Source: Carettochelys insculpta (taxonomy: Eukaryota > Chordata > Testudines > Carettochelyidae). Taken from it: 64,000 nt of DNA. The notes under the pieces were generated by a model. That model saw only the letters and a program-made list of their open reading frames with translations. It searched no databases and was not told where the DNA came from. The position numbers and the translations under genes are program-made. Within the stretch, counting starts at the first letter, position 1, and every line of letters starts with the position of its first letter. Positions 1 to 12,800 of the stretch are shown in pieces. The stretch is taken from assembly GCF_033958435.1 (NCBI RefSeq), contig NC_134137.1, forward strand, positions 241,660,501-241,724,500, given 5' to 3'.

Positions 1-500
1 TTTGGACTTCACCACAGGGCTATAGCACCAGTGCCTGGAAAGACTAGAGAACTCCGACTCGTCTCCAGCTGGCCGGTGTGCCCAGCTTTTCTATACAATG
101 TCAGAGGCGCCTTCCTATCATGCTTTTGCTTTTTTAGTTAAGGATTTATTGCTAAAGCTGGTTAAGGCAATAAGCTGCTTGTAGGTAACAAGTATCTTGT
201 CAGCATGTTATGTATTCAGAGAACCCAGAGTTGAACCTGAGAGAACTTTTGACTGCAACATGTGGAAACACATGATCCTGTTGGGGGTGGGCAAAGGCAA
301 TGCTCTACAACACCAGCAAACTGTTCTGAATCAACCACCACTGGAAAGAGTCTAGATTTTTGGGACGGTATTAATGTCAACCTTCTTTTGTTCAAGATCA
401 GACCCAGACTACTGAAAAGGCATAACGTTAACTGGATACAAGAGAGGATTTGTTCCCTTAACTTGCCCTTCACTACACAATCAATCAAGTGTGTGAAGAC
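1..500. other. No recognised feature
   Basis: Unique-looking AT-rich sequence, probably the distal part of an MRPS35 intron. No exon, repeat end or RNA gene was recognised on either strand. Confidence 0.4.
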
Positions 501-503
501 ATG

Positions 504-1185
504 GGCTACGTCTACACGTGAAGCCAACATCGAAATAGGCTATTTCGATGAATAACGTCTACACATCCTCCAGGGCTGGCAACGTCGATGTTCAACTTCG
601 ACGTTGCGCGGCACCACATCGAAATAGGCGCTGCGAGGGTATGTCTACACGCCAAAGTAGCACACATCGAAATAAGGGTGCCAGGCACAGCTGCAGACAG
701 GGTCACAGGGCGGACTCAACAGCGAGCCGCTCCCTTAAAGGGCCCCTCCCAGACACAGTTGCACTAAACAACACAAGATACACAGAGCTGACAACTGGTT
801 GCAGACCCTGTGCCTGCAGCATGGATCCCCAGCTGCCGCAGCAGCAGCCAGAAGCCCTGGGCTAAGGGCTGCTGCCCACGGTGACCATAGAGCCCTACAG
901 GGGCTGGAGAGAGAGCATCTCTCAACCCCCCAGCTGATGGCCGCCATGGAGGACCCGGCAATTTCGACGTTGCGGGACGTGGATCGTCTACACAGTCCCT
1001 ACTTCGACGTTGAACGTCAAAGTAGGGCGCTATTCTGATCCCCTCATGAGGTTAGCGACTTCGACGTCTCGCCGCCTAACGTCGAAGTTAACTTCGAAAT
1101 AGCGCACGACGTGTGTAGCTGCGACGGGCGCTATTTTGAAGTTAGTGCCGCTACTTCGAAGTAGCGTGCACGTGTAGACACAGCT
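504..1185. mobile_element. Large PIF/Harbinger-type MITE, family A, copy 1
   Basis: The termini are inverted: GGCTACGTCTACACG on the left and the complement of GCTGTGTCTACACG on the right. The element is flanked by a 3-bp direct duplication ATG (501-503 and 1186-1188). The interior is rich in TCGAAGT/TCGATGT motifs and short palindromes. A second copy of about 90% similarity lies inverted at 38221-38931. No transposase domain is visible, so it is non-autonomous. Superfamily assignment rests on the terminal motif and 3-bp duplication. Confidence 0.75.
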
Positions 1186-1299
1186 ATGAAGTCCTTTTTT
1201 TCTGAGCAATGTGGGGCAGTAATGATAACACTGGTAAAAATGTGTAGTACCCAGAGGCACTGAGACTTCATGCTAGGGTGAGTGCAGTCTCTGCTCTAC

Positions 1300-1440
1300 A
1301 GCCTTGGCCAAGAGCCAGCTGGCCTTCAGCTCATGTGGTACAGCACAGGGCTTTAGCCCCTATGATTGCAGGTTCAATCCCTGATGCCAGCAACCCAGGT
1401 CTGTCAGCGTTACAAATGCAAGGAGCTTAGGATAGGTCAA
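1300..1440 (+). mobile_element. tRNA-derived SINE fragment
   Basis: A tRNA-like stretch near 1320-1393 contains an A-box-like TTCAGCTCATGTGGTA and a B-box GGTTCAATCC closed by CAG/CTG arms. It is followed by a tRNA-unrelated tail. Similar tRNA-derived SINEs are common in turtles. The cloverleaf is imperfect, so it is not called a functional tRNA gene. Confidence 0.45.
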
Positions 1441-1577
1441 ACAGTAGCACTGCGTACTTGACCTTCCACGACAAATCTCAAACCTCCTGTGGCTTAGGGG
1501 AAAAACACTCCAGCACACACACTCTCCTCAGGCAATATCTGTAATCTGCATGATTTTAGTTAGCCAGACAACCACTT

Positions 1578-1819
1578 ACCATGGGCTTGGCCAAGTTCCC
1601 CATGGTCCCATAAGGTTTTGTTTCCAGCCACTAGTCCTGGTCCTCAGCGTTTTGTGCTGTTATCTATCTGTAATTTACCCCCAACATCTTCTAAGAGCCC
1701 AGTAACCAGGTAAGTGTTCGTAATGCTTCTGGACAATATTGACCTTCCATGGTCTGGCAAATTCTCTCATTTGACACCAGTCAGGTCCTGAGGGTGTCCG
1801 ACTAGAGGGGTTCCACCTG
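1578..1819 (-). mobile_element. Tc/mariner (Tigger-like) MITE, degraded
   Basis: The right end CTAGAGGGGTTCCACCTG next to TA is the inverted counterpart of the terminus at 42516 (CAGGTCGAACCTCT). The interior (CCAGTAACCAGG, TTTACCCCCAACATCTTCTAAGAG) resembles the 42.6 kb element in reverse. The left limit is approximate. Confidence 0.5.
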
Positions 1820-1821
1820 TA

Positions 1822-3697
1822 TCCTGAAGCTCCAGGCTAATAAATGAGTTGTGTTTTAATACAGAATAGCTGCTAGAGTGACTGTAGTCATTGTAGCCCC
1901 CCCGCATTTGATATATTTGTTGAGTCTGGAGATGGAAAATAGGTTTCATCCCGCCCTGGATTTCAGGGATCGGGAAACACCAGGAATAGAATTCCTTTCC
2001 CAATGCTGCAGAGCTATCTCCTCTATGGCTCCCTAAGCACGCAGAGTATGAAACTGTGCAAGGAGCAATGGCTTGTGAGAGGGGTTCAGAAGAGGGAAGA
2101 GGTAGGAATGTACAGAAGAGGGAAACTCAATGGCACAACCTGAACTCATGGTGTTTAGGACCCACGTTCCCCGTTAACTGAGGGCTTGTGCAGCTGCCCA
2201 GGAATGATTCAGGTACCACTCATATTATTAGCAAAGTGCCTACAGCCAGCAACATATATTTCTATTGGTGCACTGAGAAAAAGATATGGGTGGCTAGCAC
2301 ATGTGAGGCCAGACACCCTATCTCTACTATGGAAATGGTACTGATGGTTATCCGAGGAAAATCTTGAGAGCTTAGTAGGTGTGATGCTATGAAATGGAAG
2401 ACTTCCCCAAACTCAGACAAAACAAGAAGTCAGCTGATGTTACTGGAGGGGCCACGCAAATAACCATCCTTGTCCAAAAACAAACACAGAGAAGGCATCA
2501 GTACCAATGATGAATGACCACCATAAGAGGCATCATGTTTCCACTTCGCACTGAAGCAAACAGTCCCAGAGCCAAGGCCAGCACCAAACCTAAAGATGAG
2601 GTCTGTAGCAATAGTATTGATACCAGAGACCCACAGCAACAAAAAGGATGTTGACCACAACTCTAAACTCTAAGGCAGTGTGGTATATGATGCTGATGAA
2701 CATGATAACTCTGTGACCAGATGATACAATGAGCACAGCAGAAGCAGTAGCTGAATGCCCCTGAATTACTGGGGAAGAGAGAACAGAGAGATAGAGTAGA
2801 ACAGATATAGTCTGCCAAGTGAACAGTACAGTGTCCAACTTATTTTGGCACAGTACCAGCAAACAGATGACCCAGTTTCATACAGTTTACTGGAGGAATC
2901 ACCACAACACCCCTTCCTGCTCTAACCGCCAACTGTTCAGCCGGTTACATAAATCCCTAATATCAAGTAACCTACAAAGTCAGTTTCACACAAATGTATA
3001 TGGAATGAAACAACAGGCAGGAGTAGCAGTCAACTGTGAACAACTTGGAATGCAAGTCCGTGATCAAAAAGTTGCAGCCTTATGTCTATTTCAACTTCAG
3101 TTATGCAGTTTTCCACTAAACGATACACATTAAGTTTAAAAACAATTTTTTTTTTTTTTTTGAAGATGACATGATTAAGTGGACTAAACATGGGACTGGT
3201 AGCCCAAACTCCCAAACACTGAACTTGGCTCTAGTAACTTGCTATGGAACTCTGAGCAACACTGTCTTAATTCCAGTGTTGTACACCAATAATACTGCTT
3301 ATGTGCATAAGTGTTTTGATGATTACCTTATTAGTGCTTTTATATTTGTAAAGCTTTACAAACACTGATAGGCATATATCAGAATTTACCCCAATACTGA
3401 TTTACATTCTGAATTTGTAGGCTATTTTGGTCAATAAGCAACTTATTTGGATTACCCTCTTATATTCTTGCAGTGTTAGAGAGAAAACGGGCTCCTCCAG
3501 GGCAACTTGAAGTGTAATTGTGAAGAACTAAAATGATTAGTGACCTGGACATAGACTGTAAGTGCATTTAATCAGTAGATTTGAATTCAGAAGAGGACAT
3601 TAGTTCAGTGAGATAAATTGAGATATTATTAGTGATACAGGCCATCACTACTTTCCAACAGGTCAATGGCACAGACATTTTTCTCAAGTTACCATAC
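1822..3697. other. MRPS35 intron, no further feature recognised
   Basis: Lies downstream, in gene sense, of the exon at 3698-3807. I looked on the minus strand for the next MRPS35 exons and did not find them. A poly-T run lies at about 3147-3161. Confidence 0.45.
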
Positions 3698-3807
3698 CTG
3701 TCTGTTATAATGGTAAGAATATCTGTATCCTTACAGTACCGCTCTCCTACAAGTTTAATGAGCTTCTTCTTTGCATGGTCATCCAAGTTCAAGTTGGAAA
3801 GCTTAAC
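3698..3807 (-). CDS. MRPS35: MRPS35 coding exon 6
   Basis: 110 nt. Starts in phase 0 with [10 protein letters not shown] and ends in a split Arg codon after LTIITD. Acceptor ACTTCAAG, donor GTATGG. The preceding intron is about 6.5 kb. Confidence 0.92.
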
Positions 3808-6800
3808 CTTGAAGTACAAGAGAAAACATCTTTAGTTATGTTTTGCAGATCCAATCCACATACACACTCAAAATGCTTTTAGAATTAGACAGTATCTTTT
3901 ACAAAGAAATTAAAAGCCAGGAATTGAGTTATACACATTTGCAAAATTTTCTTTAAAGCCATTACTTGTCAAAAGTATTTAAAATATAAATAAGGAATGA
4001 TTTGATATTGAAGAATTTTTGAGTGAATTTGTCTCTCCTTTTATCCAGACGCATAGAAAATGAACAAGTACCCTGAGCCGAGCATTAGGACTACTACCCA
4101 GATATTTCAAAGATGGTGGTCCCAAGTGTCTAAAAACAGGAAGGCACAAATAGAGAGGTACTTTAAAACACAACAATGCTTACTGGGAATTTTTAACTAT
4201 ATTAAAGATATAAACTAATATTACAGCTAGAAGAGATCACAATGACCATACAAGATGCATAACACAGGCTGAATAATTTTCCCCAGTAGTTCCTGCATGA
4301 AGTCAATGGTCTTCAAATGCACAGTAAACAACTTTACAATGGAAAAGCAGAAGAATCCAGCCAAAGGGAAAATCAGCTTCAATCTACTTACTATATACAG
4401 AACCTAAGCAAGAATGGTAAATTGGAAGTAGTGGCTATGAGCTACTTGAATTCACTTTAATGAACTAAGGATTCAAAGAATACAACTACACCAGGAAATT
4501 AGATTTTTGCTCAGGAGCAACAGGAGTACATATTAGAATTTACCAATCTGAAAGGCAGTTGAGGAATTCTAAAAGACACTGATATTAACTAGTGACAGAT
4601 TATTGCACCGTTCTGGAAAGGGAAACAGCCAAGCTGGCTTTTATATTCAAATTCGGCACATTAACACATGGTTTAAATCGTGATGGGAACTTTCTGAGTC
4701 ACTATAGGGGCTCGTCTGCATACTTGGCTCAATCTAATTCTTGACTTTCCCCCCCACCCCTCCACTCTCTGATTTGCTCACCTTGATTATCTTTTTCTGA
4801 TTTGTCCTCCTTGCTTACTGTTTTTGGTTCTCTGTGTCTTAAATATTGAGTCTGTTCTGGTCTGGCTATGGTCTGAAGAAGTGGGTCTGTCCCACGAAAG
4901 CTCACCTAATACATTATTTTGCTAGTCTTTAAAGGGCTACTTGACTGCTTTTTGTTTTGATATTAACTAGCAATAAACCAATTCATCTGAAAATGAAGAA
5001 TGCAAGGAACTAACAGCAGATATCCATTTTAGCTCTTCGGGGGACTACTCAAAATTCAGAATTAGGGCCGGTCCATGAGGTGACTGTGCACAGTAAGCTG
5101 GAGTATAAATCTTGGTGCTGTAGCCTGTTGTGCTTAACCATACACATGCACCATGCTTCTGCACACCTCAAAATTTTGAGGAGTAAAGGGACTCTGAAGC
5201 TGCCCAGGCACTTTGAAGTACTGGCAAGTTAGCCACAGCTGCACATGAGCCAGCACTTCCAAGTTTAACACTTCAAAGTTGCCATGGGGGAAGAATTAGC
5301 TTAATTAAGTGCTGCATATGCACCGCAGCACTTCATTAATAATCTCCCGACACCCTATTTACCATGCTCCATTCGAAGTAGGCAGCTAGCGTAGACACGC
5401 CCCAAGAGTATCAGAAACTGCTCTGACAATCAAAGAAAATGTAATGCTGTTGGTCCCAAAGTATTAGAAAGACAACGTAGGTGAGGTAGCAGCTTTCATT
5501 GGACTTACTTCCATTAGTGAAAAACAGAAGCTTCTGAGGTTACGCACAGCTTTTTTAGGTCTGGGAAATTTACCAGTGCTATGTACACACTACAAATTAC
5601 TCTGATAGAAAACTTACATTGTTCAAAAGTGTAAATCCGCACCCCAAAGCAATAGAAATATTCCAATCTAAGCGCTGGTTTGGCCAGCCCTAGTCACTAG
5701 AGCTACATCTACACTAGCATGCCTCTTTTGAAAGAGGCATGTAAATGACGGAAATTGAAAATGCAAATTAGGTGCAGATTTACCTATCTGGAATCTCATT
5801 TGCATATTATCCTTTCAAACAGGTTTCTTTCAAAAGAAGGAAAGCAATGTAGATGTTGCTCTTTTTAAAATAAACACTGTTTTCAAAGGAAACCTTATTT
5901 TTTTTTTTATTTTTAGGAATAAAGGTTCCTTCAAAAATAAACCCCATTTTCTAAAGATCTGCGTCTACACTGCTTTTCTCCTTGTGAAAGAAGCTTGTTT
6001 GAAAGGAGAATATGCAAACAATGACCAGAGTATGCCGGACTAGAGAGGTTCACCCTGAATAATGTTTCACATTGTTTTATGATATTGATACTCTTTATAA
6101 ATATTAACTAATAGTGGATGATGTGACAACTGATTATATTTTCAGTCTTATAACACCAGGTTAGGCTAAATAGGAATCCTTTTGAGACCAGACCCAAGCA
6201 AGTACATTGAAGGGAAAAGGAGGAAAAAAAAGGGGAGAGCGAAAATTAAGATCTTGAAGAACTTCTACACAATTTTCTTCAAAAACAACACAGCTTCTGT
6301 ACCTGAATTTTATAAAATCATGGAGACTTTTGCAATATCACTGATGCAGTCTGAGTCACTATTTGACCAAATGCCATCTGTTTTTTACCTTTAAATCTCC
6401 CTCTCCCCCGACCCCTGCAGATTATGTTGTCAGGGAATTAAACACTAAAGGCAGAATTCATTAACAATGTCTACAGTATGATCCTTAGTGCTTGGAAGGC
6501 CATATGGCTAGCTGTTTCATTTTTACTCCCTTTTTTGTCTGAATACTAATAATAAATATCCATATGCTGCCCTATAAAGGCTATATGATATGCAATCTCA
6601 GAAGACACAACCCTCAGCTAAATAGGTCAGTGTGTATTTGAGGGGAAGTCATGTGCATTTGTAAGTATGTGTCCTCATACACCTACATCTAAATTATTCA
6701 CAATACTCCTGTTAGTTAAAACCATCCACTAGGTTGTACTACATATGTATTACCACTGACTTGGACTAACTGATGGTGACATTATCTTTGTGCTTTGAAG

Positions 6801-9800
6801 ATTATTTTTGTTCTAAGCAAAAGATCCAATAATGAAAGCTATTGGTAATGAAAATCTGAAACGTACAACATTGTTGCAAATGACACAAATGTAGGTCAGC
6901 CCAGCTCTGGTCCCAGCTGCAGCCAGGGCATGGAGAGGGCAGCCAGAGCTGGGAATGGTAAGATGGCAGCTGGGGTTAAGAAGTCTTGGGAGGCTGAAAG
7001 CCTAGGGCTACAGCTGAGGGGGAGCCCAGGAGTGAGGCCAGAAAGCCAGCAGGGGAGCAATGATCTCCCAAGGTACAAAATCCCTGGCCCGAGACCACTC
7101 AGGTCTCAAGGTCCTGGACCAGGAAGGTCAAACCTGTATTTGAATTTGAACATCAAGATGAACTGGGATTGAAGAACACCTCATTTCCAAAAATCAAATA
7201 TCAACATGCTACCCGTATTTAAATTTTTTTTGTTTCCATCTCACATTTACCTTGTTTAACACACAAAAATAAAACAACAACTCTGCTCCCACAAAGACAT
7301 GAACACAAACATTCAGGCTAAGATTTTAATTATAATTATAACGCCTCTGGAATATTTTTAATCCCCCCAACACCCATTACTCTGAAACCATTCAATTTTC
7401 ATGTACTTATGGATCTGGGAATATTAAGAAGTTCATAACTATACTAGAACCATTGAGAGAGTGCAGGGGTTGGCCACCTGCAGCTCTGGAGCCACATGTG
7501 GCTCTTTAAAAAGTCATTTGTGGGTCCTGGCGCTGACTTCTCTGCAGCTCTGGACCCTGTAATGACCCTGCTCTGCCACTGCTGAAACAATAGCAGCTAA
7601 CTCTCCCTACTTTGGCTTACATGTCAGGCCAGGTCAGGAGTCAGCAGGGGGTGGGTCTGACCAGTGCTAGACTGGGCAAAATAGCAGGGGGAAGGGTGGC
7701 AGGTGGGGCTGGCCCTACTGCTGTGCCATCTGGGCTGGAGTGGAGCATTGTGGTGGGGCTGCAGTGAATGGGGTCCTGCTCCACTCGTACTGACCATGAA
7801 ATCTCCCTGAGACAATTTAAGAAGGCAGCAAGCCAGTCCCTGGTATCAAAAAAGGTTTAGAAAGGAAAGCTGGGCATGTGGTTATGCAGCCATAAACCTG
7901 CCACCCAACAGCTCTTCATGGTTTGAACCAGCTCCAAGAAAATAAGTTTTGCTAGCTAACTGAATCTTCTACTGTTTGGGGAAACACTATTTGCTAACAT
8001 TCATATGAGTAGTAAGCACGGCTACAGACACAATTATGTTTAGAGCTCTGTATCTACAAATGTCTTTAAAAGCAGGTGAAGTAGATGAGGCCTATATCCT
8101 CTGTGCAAAAATATCTTATTCTGGAGTCATGGTCACAGACTTTGTCCTAAAATGAGTTTAAACTTTGATATTACAGTAAACTCCCGATATACACGATTTT
8201 GACTTGTGCTTAACTTATATTACTGAAAGTTGAAATCCTGAGGTTCCTAGGGGCTGGCAGAAGCGCATCTCCTTCCGTTAGCTCCATCTCCAGCCCCCAG
8301 TTCCACCAGCTGGAGGAAGCTGGGTGTGCAGGCAGCATTGCTGCCTGACTTGCAGCTCCCCTGGGCTTGCAACCTTGTAGAACCCAAATTTTGTGCAAGT
8401 TGGAGGGAGCCGGGAGCTAGGTAGAAGCCTGGTTCCCGGCTCCCCTGGGCTTGCAGGAGCTGGGAAACTGACTAGTGCACCACTGCCAGTCAGTTTCCTG
8501 GGCTCAGCTGACTTACATGAAATCTGAGTTATGTGAGGCTGCCCAGGAATGCAACCCTCACATAACTCGGAGAGCTACTATATTTATTAAGGACTTTATC
8601 ACATTCACGTGCATTGGGGCTCTTGAAGTATTGATTTTGTAACCAAATTGGAAAAAAAAAAAATGGTTCTTCTCGCTATTTTGATTGCAGACCTCTGAGA
8701 CAGTAGAATAGGTTTCAAAGACTATTTTTAAACAAAATAAAATAGAGGAAATCTTTGCGAAGACAGATGTTTTCTATGCCTCTGGATATTAAACCCCCAA
8801 CCTACAAGTGGATTAAAGCTCTGATAATGGCTCACTCTGCCCTCTTTGTTCAAGCTGAGTAAACTATCACCCAAATGCTCTGTGTAGTCCTCCAAGGATT
8901 TCTCCAGCAAAGCCAGGTAGGACTTTCTGGGATAAATATGACGCATACACTCATCCCTCTTAAATGAGTACTTTCTTTACAAGTACTTGCTTAAATGAGG
9001 GACACACGTACTTACCTTTTGTTCACTGGACGAGTGAATACCCCCAGCTAATACGAGCCTAACCCTCTCCCCACGGCTCCAACCCGCCGCAGCCTGACCC
9101 TCCACTGGCTCTGCGCACCTAAACCACCACAACTTAAACCCCCCCGCCAGCCCTGCGCACCTAAACCGCCGCAACCTAACACCGCTGGCCCCACAAACCA
9201 AAACTGTTGCAACCTTAACCCCGCTGCCGCCCCCATAGACCCAACCTGCCGCAGCCTGAACCCCAATCCTCCCGCGGACCCAACCTGCCATCATGTTTTA
9301 ACCCTCCCTCCCACTCATGTCCCCAAACTGCCCCCGGCCTTTAACCCTCCCCAACCCAAGGTTCACTTACCTTTCAAAAGCAGTGCCACCTGCTGTCACT
9401 CCTTCCCCGAGTTAGGAGCACTTGGAACCAGAGACTTTTACACATATTTTAATGGGAATTTAGCCTCCCTCTTACCAGTTTTCACCTACCAGCAGAAAGT
9501 TGGGAACCAATTGCACTTGTATAGCAAGGGATGAGTGTATTTAAAATTACATTATTAAAGCCCGTCTATTTTACAATAAATCCTTTCCCCATAGTAAGTC
9601 ATCTTGAAGATAGGGAATAAAATACATTAATGTCTGCTCTTTGGAACAGTTCCAATCCAAGCTTTTGTTACTATCACATTCCAGCAAATTAATAATGAGC
9701 ATCACATGAGTCAGAGCACATTAACCTGATGACATTCAATTAGAAGGCATGAGAGATTAATTAGAAAGCTGTTAAATAGATCTCTAGGACCACAATACAA

Positions 9801-12800
9801 GTTAAGTCACTATAATAAAAGCTTCTCATTATAATAAAAGTCTCTCAGTTAGAGCAAACAAATGAAACATAAAAACAACAGTGGATCCTAAAAGATATGC
9901 TAATACTACTACCAGGCCCACAAAATGCCAGTCATTGGTCAGAGATTACTTAAAACAGCATTTCATAACCCAAGCATAAATAACTTTATCAAGCTTGATG
10001 GCATTTCTGTCCTTATAATAAAATTATCTGGCTGATATCTGTATCTGTCTTTGCTTTACAGGAAGTGTGAATGGCAAAAAGCCACTTTGGCTTTACTTTA
10101 AACTGCACCTCTCTTACATGATACAAGTCACACTAATATGAATGAGTTTCCATATGCTGCTCTATGTTTGAAGTACTCTGCCACCTTTCATTTGAGGCTC
10201 AGCTGCAACACTACTTGAAATAACATGAAAAATTATTGTTGTTTACTAAAACACTGTACTTACTCTTAAAGTCACCACTCTTGCTTTGGGATTACGAACA
10301 GATGGCCCTGCTGAAACATAATCTACTGTCTCAATTTCAATAGGAAAATGCTGCTCAAATTTCTCATCACTATCCAATACAGTTGGCCACTCCGTGCAGA
10401 AATCTGAGGGATACAAAAGTTGGTTTGAGTCAAGCAATACTGTGGTCCTTCAGCTGACAGTTTCTTAAAAACGTACTGTATTTTTAGTTTTAAAGAATTG
10501 TTTCATACATTTATATGGAAATCAGATTCCTTTATATAATGGACATACCAAAGCTGTTATTGGTTTAAAACACCACCACCACAAGATTCTTCATGTGCTC
10601 ATCAACTTCATCATAGAAGAAGCCTTTCCAGACATTCTGAAAAAAATATGGGCTATGCAGCATACTCAATTAACAGCAGAGCTAGATGGGAAACTATTTT
10701 CTCATTTCAAAAATATTTGAGAATTTATATCTGTTACATCTGAAAAGTATTTTCTCCTCTCACCTCAAATTGGGTTTAAAAAAAAAAAAAAAGGTAAACG
10801 TCTGAAAATATTTGAGCACCAAGAAGCAATTGTTTCTCCATTTTGTGTCAATTGAAGTGCTCTGTTTCAAGAATTTTGAAGTCAGAAGAGTCATCAAACC
10901 CGGCCATGGTTTGGAAGTCAGTTTTGGCAGATGGACTTTTTTCCTGAAAAATTTTTAACTAGCTCTAGTTAACAGATTCTGGGTCTGCTGGGCTTAGGCA
11001 GAGGGTGAAAAGCAAACTTCAAAATGGAAGATCCCTGAATTTTAGAATAAACAATTCTTTAAAGAGAAAACCCTGCCACTAGACCACTCTTCTAGACGAA
11101 GGAGGCTCCCACTTGATATGTCTTTACAGATATCTGGGGAAGAGAACAGAACGATGGAACTCTCAACTAACGATGTTTCCTATTATTTAGAGATTTATAA
11201 ATAACAACACGCATTTTGAATTCCACCTGAAAACTTACTAGCAGACACAGATTCTACAGCACCAGTATAACATGTTCTGGCATGGAGTTCTACCTACGAA
11301 GGGACTGCTACGTTCAGCATTACCTTTAATTTCCAAGCCATTTCAAGATGTGGAACCAAGCAGAATGCTTTGGGGTAATTAATTTTAAGGTGACAAAGGC
11401 ATAAATAATTATGGCAAGATCTTCATGGAAGAAAATAGGTTGCACTTCTCAAAAGAAAGATGAACATGCTTGGCCTTAGTCTCTAAGCATCCAAGAATAA
11501 AACTAAACTTTATCTGCTGCACAGTCTCAGCAAGAGAATTTACACAATCTGTCTCAACTCAACTAAGCAAGTTCCTTGGGCCTTATGCTGGTATAGTTAA
11601 ATTGGAAAAGTTCAAGCAGTGTAACCCCCAGTGTGGATGCAACACTGGGGGGAATCAGACCAGAAAAACAATATCAATTTATTTAACAATACACCCCAAC
11701 CAAGAGTTTTATATGTACAAAACACTTGACATAGACCAGGCCCTCGTCTTCTCTGGATAGAGTTGTATCCGAGCCTCATTCTCAACCAAATATCTTGAGA
11801 TCTGTTTCCCTGTGCAGCTTAGCCCAACAGAAAAGCAAAGCAAGGCAATCTCAGCAGCACACTGAACACATCACAACCCAGAGCCACTTATTAAGCCTGC
11901 CAGTGGCCTCTTTTCAAGGGGAAAAAAAGCTTGACTTCTTCTAAATCGAGAAAACATGAATACATAGAACCATGTGAAATATATTGTCTCAATCAGTGAG
12001 AGAAAAGAAAACTGGTACCAGAGAATACTGAGAGAGAAGTCTGACAAGCAGCCACCTTTGTATGTGGGTCATCTTATTCTGCCATACTGTGATATAACCA
12101 AATTACTTAAGAATTTGAAGGAGACTGTTTAAAAGAAGGGGCAAAGCTTACCTTTCAGAGCTGCACAGTGTTTCTTAATTGCTGGGGGAGTTAGATGCAA
12201 AAAGTTGGGGATCTGAAATAAAAGATTTGATTGTTTTTGGTAACATCACTTCTTCGTAAACAAATGAACTCCTGTGTGAACTTAAAACTGAATACACTCT
12301 CTTGACTGGACAATAACTTGCTCAAAAAACAGAGCCTGACTACACTTTCACTACTTATTCTCTTTAGACAAAATTGAAATGAGAGGATTAAACAAGTGCC
12401 TCTTCCCACCTCTGACCAACCACAAGTTTCATTAATGTTAGTAAGTTATGAGAGCAAGTCACTGGGAACAGATCCTATATACATAAAAGCTTAAGGGATC
12501 ACAGGAATGAAAATGCTAGTATAGCTCATCAGATTACTTTCATCTTCATTTACTTCATGGGTGCATAGTTATAATATGCTGATATATCTATCACACAATA
12601 TACTTAAGTATTAAGTGCTAGCTGTAGAGCCCTGCACATCCATGGACATCTGCAAGTCCATGTACAGGCATACAGATAGCTGCAGCTCATTTTTGTGGAT
12701 ACAAATTTTGTTTTTTGGACCATGCAGATTTGTGGGTGTCAGTGCTGATATCCATGGCTCATTTTTGTGGACACAGATGTGGATAAAAACTGTATCTGTG

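Noticed and set aside
799..1038. Frame shared by both family A MITEs as a possible protein gene
   Set aside because: Both copies are clearly non-autonomous transposons with inverted termini; the shared frame is kept only as an observation.
1318..1393. Possible tRNA gene
   Set aside because: The A and B boxes are visible but the cloverleaf arms do not pair well and a SINE-like tail follows, so it is annotated as a SINE.
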